This document shows positions 27,401 through 34,783 of a stretch of 64,000 bases of DNA, in pieces. How positions within the stretch are numbered: the first letter of the stretch is position 1; the number at the start of each line of letters is the position of its first letter. Below the pieces are notes generated by a model, which was given only the letters and a program-made list of their open reading frames with translations, had not been told where the DNA came from and did not search any database. Position numbers and translations under genes: made by a program. The stretch comes from Marinitoga piezophila KA3 (GTDB lineage: Bacteria; Thermotogota; Thermotogae; Petrotogales; Petrotogaceae), in the NCBI RefSeq assembly GCF_000255135.1, contig NC_016751.1, positions 1,798,001 through 1,862,000 on the forward strand, given 5' to 3'.

Positions 27401-28640
27401 TGCAAAAAAAATTGAAGGTGCAAGAAGAACCACAGGTCAGCATCCAGGTGGTTTAATGATAGTTCCAAAAAATATGGATGTATATGATTTTACACCTGTT
27501 CAATATCCAGCAAACGATAAAAAAGCAAATACAATGACAACGCATTTTGATTATCATGTTATCCACGATGATCTTGTAAAACTCGATGCACTTGGGCACG
27601 ATGATCCTACATTTTTAAAAATGCTCAGTGATCTCACTGGTGTTGAATATTTTAATATAAAAATGGATGACAAAGAAACTATGTCTATTTTTTCTTCAAC
27701 AAAAGCACTGGGAATAGATTTGAAAAGTGAATTGAAAACAACAGTAGGGACATTGGGAATACCGGAATTTGGAACACAATTTGTTAGGGGAATGTTAGAA
27801 GAAACAAAACCCAAAACATTTGCAGCTTTGGTTCGAATTTCAGGACTTTCCCACGGAACAGATGTATGGCTTAACAATGCAAGAGATTTAATTGTTGCTA
27901 AAAAAGCTACAGTTGATGAAGTTATTGCCTGTCGTGATGATATTATGAATTATTTAATACAGAAAGGGTTAGATAAAAAACACTCATTCTTCATTATGGA
28001 AAAGGTTAGAAAGGGAAAAGGATTAGCTCCGGAAGATGAAGAGGCCATGGTAAAAAACAAAGTGCCTGAATGGTTTATAGGTTCATGTAAAAAAATAAAG
28101 TATCTTTTCCCTAAAGCGCACGCTGCGGCATATGTAAGTATGGCGTTCAGAATTGCATATTTTAAAGTGCATTATCCACTTGCTTTTTATGCAACATACT
28201 TTTCTGTTAAAGGTGATGAATTTAATACCGCTATTATTTTAAGAGGAAAACCAGCAATTAAGGGAAGAATCTTTGAATTAAAGGCATCAAAGTCACTTGA
28301 TGTAAAGGAAAAAAATGAATTAACTGTGCTTGAATTGGCATATGAAATGATATTAAGAGGTTTTGACTTTTTACCGCCAGATATATATAAATCAGATGCA
28401 AAAAACTTTATTATAGAAGGTAATAAATTAAGAATTCCGTTTATTAAAATACCAAATCTTGGAGAAAAAGCTGCAATTAGTATTGTAAAAGCAAGAGAAG
28501 AAAGGAAATTTCTTTCAATTGAGGATTTGTTAAATAGAACAGGAATAAATAAAACAACTGTTGAAACATTTAAAAAAATGGGTATATTAAAAGGATTGCC
28601 AGAAAGAAATCAGGTAAATCTATTTGAAAGTCTTATGTGA
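24405..28640 (+). CDS. polC: DNA polymerase III alpha subunit, PolC type
   Basis: The 1411-residue replicative polymerase with built-in proofreading. Order: N-terminal domain (1-180), OB fold (about 200-300), PHP domain starting at ELHAHSKFS (about 310) and split by a DnaQ-type 3'-5' exonuclease (FVVFDFETTGFDP, about 396; HNANFDYRFL), then the polymerase core with zinc cysteines CPKC...CPHC (about 880-905), the catalytic PDIDLNFSG (about 936) and GQHPGGLMIVP (about 1010). Length is normal for PolC. GTG start behind GGAGGG. The pseudo-receiver gene begins 14 bp after its stop. Confidence 0.97.
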   Translation: MKISEYVISKLGFYPFDFDGEIEEDSYLILKLFDPLSESEERLYKRFFSRLSKKPVKIKLLNKKEPAYILEKWLDLIAGNSEENYLRFIVPDIENNSLVFRVANKFAFDRVRKYRKNVENIVSRTLGYLPEYEFIYDESLNIDYNELSDENDFDYHNNEYNNEHIPVNTVPQAVVNNEFSDNIKNEDNEKDKVIIGSYFKKVSVPIDKLNEVMYHTSNVVVEGKVFFKEFNDRAIIVTLYITDNRDSITIKSFKNNAEKVNNEISVGDSIKVEGKIQYDEFQKEYVIIPFNILKTETKERIDDCEEKRVELHAHSKFSALDSVLDVEELVSTAAKWGHKAVAITDHEVVQSIPTFYSIAKKKGIKPIFGCEINVVNNKVSIAYNLDKEYGFDADFVVFDFETTGFDPNAEEIIEIGAVKIENGQITDIFHKLIKPSKPVPLKIQQITGITNEMLEDAPDISDVLPEFMDFIGDSILVAHNANFDYRFLRRWVKEIMDIDLVKPYIDTLAMARALLNLKGGHSLDKVVKSLGLENFEHHRAHEDAKITAKVFLKLLEKARGRGIKEINSLMNLEKMIDFKKLRKHHATVLVKNRIGLKNLYKLVSKAHTEYFYRDTTVLLSELLENREGLLIGSGCTKNLIYEEYSRGASQDEINSLISMYDYIEIQPLDSIEHKNVDKEQIKEFYRVIYNSAKDFNIPVVMTSNAHYLNKEDKKIRDALIIGSATKGQKKHVYNSNKYFRTTKEMLDAAYEIFEDENIAKEIVIENTNKIADLIEEIQPLEGKLHPPIIEGADDTVRQMSWEKAKEIYGDPLPEIVKARIERELNSIINHGYAVLYLMAQKIVKKSNDDGYLVGSRGSVGSSLVATMMGITEVNPLPPHYVCPKCKYSEFITDGSYDSGYDLPDKKCPHCGIEMKKNGQDIPFETFMGFEGDKVPDIDLNFSGEYQSRAHKFIEELFGSEHVFRAGTISTVAEKTAYGYVKKYAEEFAPGMRNSEILRIAKKIEGARRTTGQHPGGLMIVPKNMDVYDFTPVQYPANDKKANTMTTHFDYHVIHDDLVKLDALGHDDPTFLKMLSDLTGVEYFNIKMDDKETMSIFSSTKALGIDLKSELKTTVGTLGIPEFGTQFVRGMLEETKPKTFAALVRISGLSHGTDVWLNNARDLIVAKKATVDEVIACRDDIMNYLIQKGLDKKHSFFIMEKVRKGKGLAPEDEEAMVKNKVPEWFIGSCKKIKYLFPKAHAAAYVSMAFRIAYFKVHYPLAFYATYFSVKGDEFNTAIILRGKPAIKGRIFELKASKSLDVKEKNELTVLELAYEMILRGFDFLPPDIYKSDAKNFIIEGNKLRIPFIKIPNLGEKAAISIVKAREERKFLSIEDLLNRTGINKTTVETFKKMGILKGLPERNQVNLFESLM

Positions 28641-28654
28641 GGTTGGTGAGAAGT

Positions 28655-29023
28655 ATGCCGGTAACTGTGCTGGTTGTAGATGATTCAAAATTTGATAGGA
28701 TTATTTTAAAGGATATGCTTGAAAATCTGGGATATATGGTTGTTGGAGAAGCAGAAAATGGAAAAGAAGCTGTAAAAGAGTATTTTAAAACAATGCCAGA
28801 TATAGTTTTAATGAATCTTATGATGCCTGTTATGAATGGTATAGAAGCTATGACATTTATACTTGAGAATGATCCATCGGCGAATATTATAGTTACATCA
28901 TCTTCAAGTGAAAAGAAATACGTTACCGAAGCAATAAAAAACGGTGCAAAGGATTTTCTTGTTATTCCTATTAAAGAAAAAAAGTTAATAGAAGCAATAG
29001 AAAACATATTATCAGCAAAATAG
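28655..29023 (+). CDS. CheY-like receiver domain lacking the phospho-acceptor Asp
   Basis: A 122-residue stand-alone receiver. The acidic pair VVDDSKF (D9, D10) and the Thr in VTSSSS (T81) are kept. The phosphorylation site reads PDIVLMNLMMP, with N54 where CheY has Asp, and the conserved KP dipeptide is IP (I104). The fold should be intact but normal phosphorylation should not occur. The start is the ATG at 28655 with GGTGAGAAGT upstream; its ribosome binding site lies right after the polC stop. It is followed by a bidirectional terminator. The partner is unknown. Confidence 0.85.
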   Translation: MPVTVLVVDDSKFDRIILKDMLENLGYMVVGEAENGKEAVKEYFKTMPDIVLMNLMMPVMNGIEAMTFILENDPSANIIVTSSSSEKKYVTEAIKNGAKDFLVIPIKEKKLIEAIENILSAK

Positions 29024-29047
29024 CGGGATTTACTCCCGCTATTTTTA
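29017..29047. terminator. bidirectional terminator between the receiver and deacetylase genes
   Basis: AAAATAGCGGGA (29017-29028) pairs with TCCCGCTATTTT (29034-29045) around TTTAC, with T-rich flanks on both strands. It serves both convergent genes. Confidence 0.85.
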
Positions 29048-29947
29048 TTTCACATTTTCATAAAAAGTTTTGACAATTAATGTCCATAATTCTGCAGTTC
29101 TCGGAAAGTTAAATCCTCCGCCGCCTAATAAGATTACAGGAAATTTATTTTTCTTTGCACATCTTGCCAGTACAACTGATATGGATTTATAAAACCTTTC
29201 GCTAAGGTTTATTGATGACATTGGATCATACATATCACCATCTACACCCATTTGAATTATAAGCATTTCCGGTTTAAAGAATCTAATTTCATTTGGAATT
29301 GTGGATAAAACCCTTGTCATAATTTCCTGTTCGGATTCACCAGGAGTTATTGGAATATTAAGGTTTGTTTTTTTATTTTCAGAAGTAAATCCGCTTACAT
29401 ATGGATATTGTGTAGAAGGATCCTGATGGATAGATATGGTATACACAGAATCATCGTTTAAAAAAGCTCGTTGTGTTCCATCGCCATGATGAACATCCCA
29501 ATCAATTATCATAACTTTTGAAAATCCTTTCTTTTGAGCATATTTAGCGCCAATAACAACATCATTGAAAATACAGAACCCTCTTGCTCTATTTTCAAAA
29601 GCGTGATGCCAACCTCCACAGAGGTTAACAGAAATTCTTGCATCATCAGTAATTGAATTTATTGCTGTTAATGTTGCGCCAACAGAAAGCCTTGCAGGAT
29701 TATACATGTTTTTTACAGGTGTTTCAGCAGAACCGCCAATATTTTCTTCAATACTTTTTATATAATCTAAAGTGTGGAATAAAGCTAATTCCTCTTTTTC
29801 TGCGTATTCTGGAGAAATTAAATTATATTCCAAATCTTCCTCTTTTTTTAGTCTTTCAATACCTTTTTTGCACCTGATGCTTCTCAAAGGATGACCGGGA
29901 CCAAAATCATATTCCATCAATCTTTCATCCCAGATAATATTAATCAT
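29045..29947 (-). CDS. histone-deacetylase-family (AcuC/HDAC-like) hydrolase
   Basis: A 300-residue arginase-fold deacetylase. Features: PGHPLR near the N-terminus, the active-site pair GGWHHA (about 115-120), the zinc/charge-relay segment IDWDVHHGDGTQ (about 145-156), and VDGDMYDP further on. Bacterial members act on acetyl-lysine, acetylpolyamines or acetoin-utilisation targets; the substrate here is not known. The ATG at 29947 is chosen behind GAGAGGTGA; five upstream codons are dropped. Monocistronic. Confidence 0.9.
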   Translation of the reverse strand: MINIIWDERLMEYDFGPGHPLRSIRCKKGIERLKKEEDLEYNLISPEYAEKEELALFHTLDYIKSIEENIGGSAETPVKNMYNPARLSVGATLTAINSITDDARISVNLCGGWHHAFENRARGFCIFNDVVIGAKYAQKKGFSKVMIIDWDVHHGDGTQRAFLNDDSVYTISIHQDPSTQYPYVSGFTSENKKTNLNIPITPGESEQEIMTRVLSTIPNEIRFFKPEMLIIQMGVDGDMYDPMSSINLSERFYKSISVVLARCAKKNKFPVILLGGGGFNFPRTAELWTLIVKTFYENVK

Positions 29948-30063
29948 AAAATCACCTCTCATTATAGAAAGTTATATTTTCTGATAATATATATTTATTG
30001 TAGATAATTATATTATACCTCAAAATTAATACATTTTTCTTCGAAAAGCTATATTAACAAAAG

Positions 30064-30092
30064 TTGAATTTTATATTTTTATGTGATAAAAT
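30064..30092 (+). promoter_or_regulatory. promoter of the transglutaminase-epimerase operon
   Basis: TTGAAT (30064-30069), a 17-bp spacer ending TGTGA (extended -10 context), TAAAAT (30087-30092). Confidence 0.6.
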
Positions 30093-30151
30093 CAAAATAA
30101 TTAGCATAACAAACTTTATGTTGTGCATAAACTTATACGAGGGGGGATAAA

Positions 30152-31507
30152 ATGGAATTCTTGAGCGTCGGGGTACCAGAAGATATAAAAAGGGAATTAA
30201 GTGTAGGTAATATTGGAAATGCGTTGTATTTAATTAATAAAATGCTTGAAAGAGACTTGCCAGATTTATTGCGTAAACGGTTAAATTATGAAAAAGAAAG
30301 AATAAACAGATTAATACTTGATTATCCATATACAATAGAAGAGGCACGTAAAATTGCAAAAGAAAGAATTAGAGGATTTAAAGATATAGGATTTGAAGAA
30401 TTGTTTCAAAAAGGGGAATTGGATTATATTATAATTGATGGGAAAGCATATTTTGAAAAAAGATTTGCATATAATATAGGGTTTAAATTTGAGAAGTATA
30501 AAAAGTTTGTGAAAAATGATGAAAGTTCCTTAAAAGCGCGGGAATTGCTTCATAGTAGATTGGACGAAATTATAAAAGAAAATTCACCTGCTAAAAAATA
30601 TAATGTTAGAGCAAAAATTAAAATTTCTCCTATATATGAAAATATTAAAGGTGATATAATAAAAGCATGGTTACCTTTACCAGATGAAAAATTCCAGGTA
30701 AAAAATGTAAAAATTCTTGAAACAAGTCACGAAGAGTATAAAGTTTTTAATAAAAATCTTCAAAAAACAATATATTTTGAAGATCTGACAAAAAATCAAA
30801 AAGATTTTTTTGTTGAATTTGAATATGAAATTTCAGAACTGATAAATAATATCGATCCTGAAAAAGTAAAAGAAGGTTATCCTGCGGAATATAAAAAATT
30901 TCTTGAAGAGAAGCCACCACATATTTTATATACATATTATTTAAAAAAACTTACTAAGGATATTATTGGAGACGAGAAAAATCCATATCTAAAAGCTAAA
31001 AAAATATATGACTGGATTACATTAAATGTAAATTATTCATATGTAAAACCATATAGCATATATGAAAATATTCCTCAATTTGTGGCAACAAATCTAAAAG
31101 GTGATTGTGGTTTTCAGGCATTACTGTTTATCACCCTTTGTAGAATAGCTGGAGTTCCAGCACGATGGCAGTCAGGTTGGTATATAAATAAATATTTTGC
31201 ATCTCCGCATGATTGGGCATTATTTTATGTTGAACCATATGGCTGGTTACCAGCAGATTTGTCTTTTGGGGGAGCAAGACGAAATATCCCTGAATATAGA
31301 GAGTTTTACTTTGGAAATCTTGATGGTTTTAGGATGGTTGCAAATAATGATTATTATGAAGACTTTGAAAATAAAAAGTATTATAGAAGCGATCCATATG
31401 ATAATCAGGTGGGGGAATTAGAAACGGAAGTTGAAAATATTTATTCAAATAATTATGAATATAAAATTGAGGTCATAGAATTTAAAAGGGGGGAGAAAAA
31501 TGAGTAA
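30152..31507 (+). CDS. transglutaminase-like cysteine peptidase-fold protein
   Basis: A 451-residue protein without signal peptide. The first 150 residues are helical and of unknown family. A beta-rich region follows (150-240), then a transglutaminase core (about 285-375) with the triad Cys319 (KGDCGFQALLF), His353 (PHDWALFYVEP) and Asp369 (WLPADLSFGG). Bacterial members are usually peptidases or amidases. It overlaps the L-Ala-D/L-Glu-epimerase-like gene by 8 bp, so a role in breaking down murein peptides is a reasonable inference. The AGGGGGGAT ribosome binding site is strong. Confidence 0.83.
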   Translation: MEFLSVGVPEDIKRELSVGNIGNALYLINKMLERDLPDLLRKRLNYEKERINRLILDYPYTIEEARKIAKERIRGFKDIGFEELFQKGELDYIIIDGKAYFEKRFAYNIGFKFEKYKKFVKNDESSLKARELLHSRLDEIIKENSPAKKYNVRAKIKISPIYENIKGDIIKAWLPLPDEKFQVKNVKILETSHEEYKVFNKNLQKTIYFEDLTKNQKDFFVEFEYEISELINNIDPEKVKEGYPAEYKKFLEEKPPHILYTYYLKKLTKDIIGDEKNPYLKAKKIYDWITLNVNYSYVKPYSIYENIPQFVATNLKGDCGFQALLFITLCRIAGVPARWQSGWYINKYFASPHDWALFYVEPYGWLPADLSFGGARRNIPEYREFYFGNLDGFRMVANNDYYEDFENKKYYRSDPYDNQVGELETEVENIYSNNYEYKIEVIEFKRGEKNE

Positions 31508-32531
31508 AATAAAAAAAATTACATTTGAAGTAAAAAAATACGAGTTTCATAAACCATTTCATGTTACAGGTAGCATTTCAAATTATGCAACAAATATAGA
31601 AGTTGTTTTAGAAACGGAAGATGGTGCAAAAGGATATGGCGAGGCTTCACCCTCATTTAGGGTAAATGGTGAAAAGGTTGAAGCGTTATATGCTTTGGAA
31701 TCTTCTATAAATGAATTATTAGTAGGTATGGAAGTTAGAAATTACAGACAGATATTTGATTTAATGGACAAATACTTTGCATCTCCAAGTATTAAAGCTG
31801 CTGTCCAATACGCTACACTTGATGCATTTTCAGAAGAAATAAATGTTCCAGTTTATCAAATCTTAGGTGGTGCAAGAACAGAGATTGAAATTGATAAAAC
31901 TGTAAGTATAGATACAGTCGAAAATATGGTTAGAGATGCTGTTGAAATATATAATGCCGGTCATAGGGTAATAAAAATAAAGGTAGGTGAAGATTTAAAG
32001 AAAGATATAGAAGCTGTTGAAGAAATAGCTAAATTAACCAGTGGAGCAAAATATATAGTTGACGCAAATATGGGTTATACACCAAAAGAGGCTATTGAAT
32101 TTGCAAAGGTATTATATTCAAAAGGGATAGATTTAGGGTTATTGGAACAACCAGTAAAGGCTACCGATTTTGAAGGATTAAAATTTGTAAGATACAATTG
32201 TCCATTTCCTGTTGGTGCAGATGAGAGTGCAAAAACTAAATATGATATTATGAGATTAATAAAAATGGAAGCTGTAGACTTTATAAACATTAAATTAATG
32301 AAATCAGGTATTTCCGATGCTTTAGCTATAGTTGAAATGGTAAAATCTGCTCATTTACAATTAATGATAGGTTGTATGGGTGAATCAAGTGTTGGAATTA
32401 ATCAAAGCGTTAATTTTGCGCTTGGAACAGGAGCTTTTGTGTATCATGATCTTGATTCAGCATTACTTTTAAAAGAAGATACCTTTAGAGGGAAATACAT
32501 TTCAGAACCACCAGTATTCAAAGGAATATAA
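31500..32531 (+). CDS. dipeptide epimerase (L-Ala-D/L-Glu type), enolase superfamily
   Basis: A 343-residue muconate-lactonising-like enolase superfamily member. Catalytic Lys pair: IKIKVG (about residues 158-163) and the second Lys in INIKLMKSG (about 260-268). Metal ligands: VDANMG, LEQPV and GADES. Dipeptide epimerases convert L-Ala-D-Glu to L-Ala-L-Glu in peptidoglycan recycling; this is a characterised activity in Thermotoga. Substrate preference here is inferred from family and from the coupled transglutaminase-like gene. Confidence 0.87.
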   Translation: MSKIKKITFEVKKYEFHKPFHVTGSISNYATNIEVVLETEDGAKGYGEASPSFRVNGEKVEALYALESSINELLVGMEVRNYRQIFDLMDKYFASPSIKAAVQYATLDAFSEEINVPVYQILGGARTEIEIDKTVSIDTVENMVRDAVEIYNAGHRVIKIKVGEDLKKDIEAVEEIAKLTSGAKYIVDANMGYTPKEAIEFAKVLYSKGIDLGLLEQPVKATDFEGLKFVRYNCPFPVGADESAKTKYDIMRLIKMEAVDFINIKLMKSGISDALAIVEMVKSAHLQLMIGCMGESSVGINQSVNFALGTGAFVYHDLDSALLLKEDTFRGKYISEPPVFKGI

Positions 32532-32535
32532 AACA

Positions 32536-32553
32536 GATAAAATTTATCCAATT
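32536..32553. repeat. 18-bp element upstream of rubredoxin (copy 2)
   Basis: GATAAAATTTATCCAATT, identical to 20225-20242, placed 15 bp upstream of the rubredoxin -35 box, a position typical for an activator site (inference). Confidence 0.45.
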
Positions 32554-32568
32554 TTAACATGATACCTC

Positions 32569-32597
32569 TTGACTTTTTGGAGAAAATAGGATATAAT
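32569..32597 (+). promoter_or_regulatory. promoter of rubredoxin
   Basis: TTGACT (32569-32574), a 17-bp spacer, TATAAT (32592-32597). Confidence 0.8.
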
Positions 32598-32643
32598 AAA
32601 TTTGTATTAATTACAATTTTATAACTAATTAGGAGGCGGGATT

Positions 32644-32805
32644 ATGAAAAAATATGTATGTACAGTTTGTGGATATATTTACGATCCAGAAGAAGGAGAT
32701 CCAACAGCAGGTATTCCAGCAGGAACATCATTTGAAGATTTACCAGAAGATTGGGTATGTCCAATGTGTGGTGTAGGTAAAGACTTATTTGAAGTACAGG
32801 AATAA
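32644..32805 (+). CDS. rubredoxin
   Basis: A 53-residue protein read directly from the sequence: [18 protein letters not shown] at the start, then [15 protein letters not shown]. The CxxCG and CPxCG pairs (residues 6, 9, 39, 42) hold one iron. Rubredoxin carries single electrons, in anaerobes often to oxygen- or superoxide-detoxifying reductases. GGAGGCGGG is the ribosome binding site. It has its own strong promoter and terminator, so it is monocistronic. Confidence 0.97.
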   Translation: MKKYVCTVCGYIYDPEEGDPTAGIPAGTSFEDLPEDWVCPMCGVGKDLFEVQE

Positions 32806-32814
32806 TAATTAATT

Positions 32815-32849
32815 AAAGAGGTGCTTTTTTAAGAAGCACCTCTTTTTTA
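32815..32849. terminator. terminator between rubredoxin and the coiled-coil gene
   Basis: AAAGAGGTGCTT (32815-32826) pairs perfectly with AAGCACCTCTTT (32834-32845), followed by TTT on the plus strand and preceded by A/T-rich sequence for the minus strand. Probably bidirectional. Confidence 0.85.
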
Positions 32850-34538
32850 TCACCAGATATATTTTTCTTTTAAAATATCCTTTGTAGCTGTTATAACCTG
32901 TTGATATTCCTTTTTAATTTCAGGATATAACAATTCAGGGTCAATGGTAAGAATTTTTTCTTTAAAACTTTTTATAATTTCATCTTTAATAATAACCTTA
33001 TTTTTAAATAAGTCAAGATATTCTTTTATTTTCAATTTTGCGTTATTATTATACTCTTCAATTCTTTTGCTTTCAAGAATATTTAATTTTTTAATTTCGT
33101 CTTTTAATATATTGTATTTCTTTTCATTAAAGGGGTTTTTAATAAGTTTATTAAACGAATAATTAATGTATTTGATATCTTTCTGGAAGTTTATATTGTA
33201 TCTTCTTGAATTTAAATCTTCATACTCAATCTTTACTATTTCTATAAACTTATCAAATACCTTTTCTGTTAACTTTGAAAATTCTGTATTGAGAGTTTGA
33301 TCATTCGAAAGTTGTCCTTTTTGTATATAATTCCATATTTCATTATATCCTTCAACCATATTTATTAATTTAAAATCATCACTATCAATAAATTTATTAA
33401 GGTTTTTAATTTCGTCTATAATAAGCATTTTCTTTTCGGAATTTTTAATTTCCTTTGTTATATCCATTTGTATTTTTGAGAAATATGACTGAATTCCGGA
33501 AATTTCAGCGTTTATATTCTTTATGTCTTTTACGAGTTTATTAATATTTGAATTGTTAATCTTTAAAGAGGTTTCAAGAGAATTTATTTTTTTATCAATA
33601 TTCTCAAATGATTTTTTTAGAGTTATAAAATCATTTTTATTAATAAAACTGGAATTGATTTTATTATTGAGATTTTTTATGTTGGATAAAATTTCATTAT
33701 TATCACTTGATAAACTTTCAAAATTCTTTGAAAGCTGTTCTATTTTAGAATCGAAAATATTTAATTTATTAATATATTGAGCATAAAAGTCATCATTTTT
33801 AGAATTCTTTGTAATATTGATAATGGAAGATGCAATTTTAGAAATTAAAATGTCCTGTTCTTTTTGTTTTTTATTAAGATCAGAAATAAGATAATTAATC
33901 TGGTTTAATTTTTCCTCAATACTTTCAATCTTTGAATTAAATTCTTTGGAAATTACAGGTTCAGAGGTATTTTTATTCATATTATTAATTATTTGAGTGC
34001 TTTCAAGTGTTGAGAATTTTTTTTGCAATTCATCTTTTATTGAAGTAACAATATCCTCTTTTAAAGAATTATAATCAATATTAACTGGTTTAATTTCAAT
34101 TTTTTCAAGATTTTTTAAAGCATTTTCCAATCTATCGATAGTATTATTTAAAGCTTTTGTGTCTAATGATTTTAAAGTATCCTTTGTTTCGGCGAGATCG
34201 AGTTCTATATCAGGAATTTTCCTTACATTAGAATTTATTATATCAAGTATTTGGAAGTTATTATTTAATTTTTCTAAATTTGTGTTTAGTGTTCCAAGAG
34301 AAGAAAGATTATATTCTATATTATTTAAACGCTCTAAAATTATGGCTTCATTTTTATAACGTATGGAAATTACATAAATAATAATTCCTATAAATAATAT
34401 ATTTAGAAACAACATAAACCTGAGGAGTTTTGTGAAATTTTTGTTTTCCTCAATATTGGATTTATTCTTTTTGTTTGGTGATGGTGTATTGGACATATTT
34501 TTTACTTCAAGATTTTCATTTCTTTTAAATTCAGTCAT
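32850..34538 (-). CDS. membrane-anchored coiled-coil protein of unknown function
   Basis: A 562-residue protein with a polar N-terminus of 38 residues, one transmembrane helix (about 40-60, FMLFLNILFIGIIIYVI), then nearly 500 residues dominated by Asn/Lys/Leu/Ile heptads with many LNKK/NIKNLNNKI repeats. No enzymatic motif is seen. Topology suggests a cytoplasmic N-terminus and an extended external or periplasmic coiled coil. It is divergent from the chemoreceptor gene, with a 245-bp shared upstream region. GGAGG lies 10 nt before the ATG. Confidence 0.6.
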   Translation of the reverse strand: MTEFKRNENLEVKNMSNTPSPNKKNKSNIEENKNFTKLLRFMLFLNILFIGIIIYVISIRYKNEAIILERLNNIEYNLSSLGTLNTNLEKLNNNFQILDIINSNVRKIPDIELDLAETKDTLKSLDTKALNNTIDRLENALKNLEKIEIKPVNIDYNSLKEDIVTSIKDELQKKFSTLESTQIINNMNKNTSEPVISKEFNSKIESIEEKLNQINYLISDLNKKQKEQDILISKIASSIINITKNSKNDDFYAQYINKLNIFDSKIEQLSKNFESLSSDNNEILSNIKNLNNKINSSFINKNDFITLKKSFENIDKKINSLETSLKINNSNINKLVKDIKNINAEISGIQSYFSKIQMDITKEIKNSEKKMLIIDEIKNLNKFIDSDDFKLINMVEGYNEIWNYIQKGQLSNDQTLNTEFSKLTEKVFDKFIEIVKIEYEDLNSRRYNINFQKDIKYINYSFNKLIKNPFNEKKYNILKDEIKKLNILESKRIEEYNNNAKLKIKEYLDLFKNKVIIKDEIIKSFKEKILTIDPELLYPEIKKEYQQVITATKDILKEKYIW

Positions 34539-34783
34539 TCTATTAAGTCCTCCTTCCCGGTTTTACTACTAGTATTATATCATACTTATTTTGATTTTTA
34601 TTCTTTCTTTAAAATAATAGTTTTCCGTTTAATTAATTTTTGTTATTAGCATTGATTATATGTTATTGAATGAAAATATAAAAGAATAAATACGATTGAA
34701 AATATTTTTTTATGAAAATCTTAAAATATTTATAAGATTAAATTTGGTATAATATAATTTGACAAATTTTTGGAGGTGGAAAA

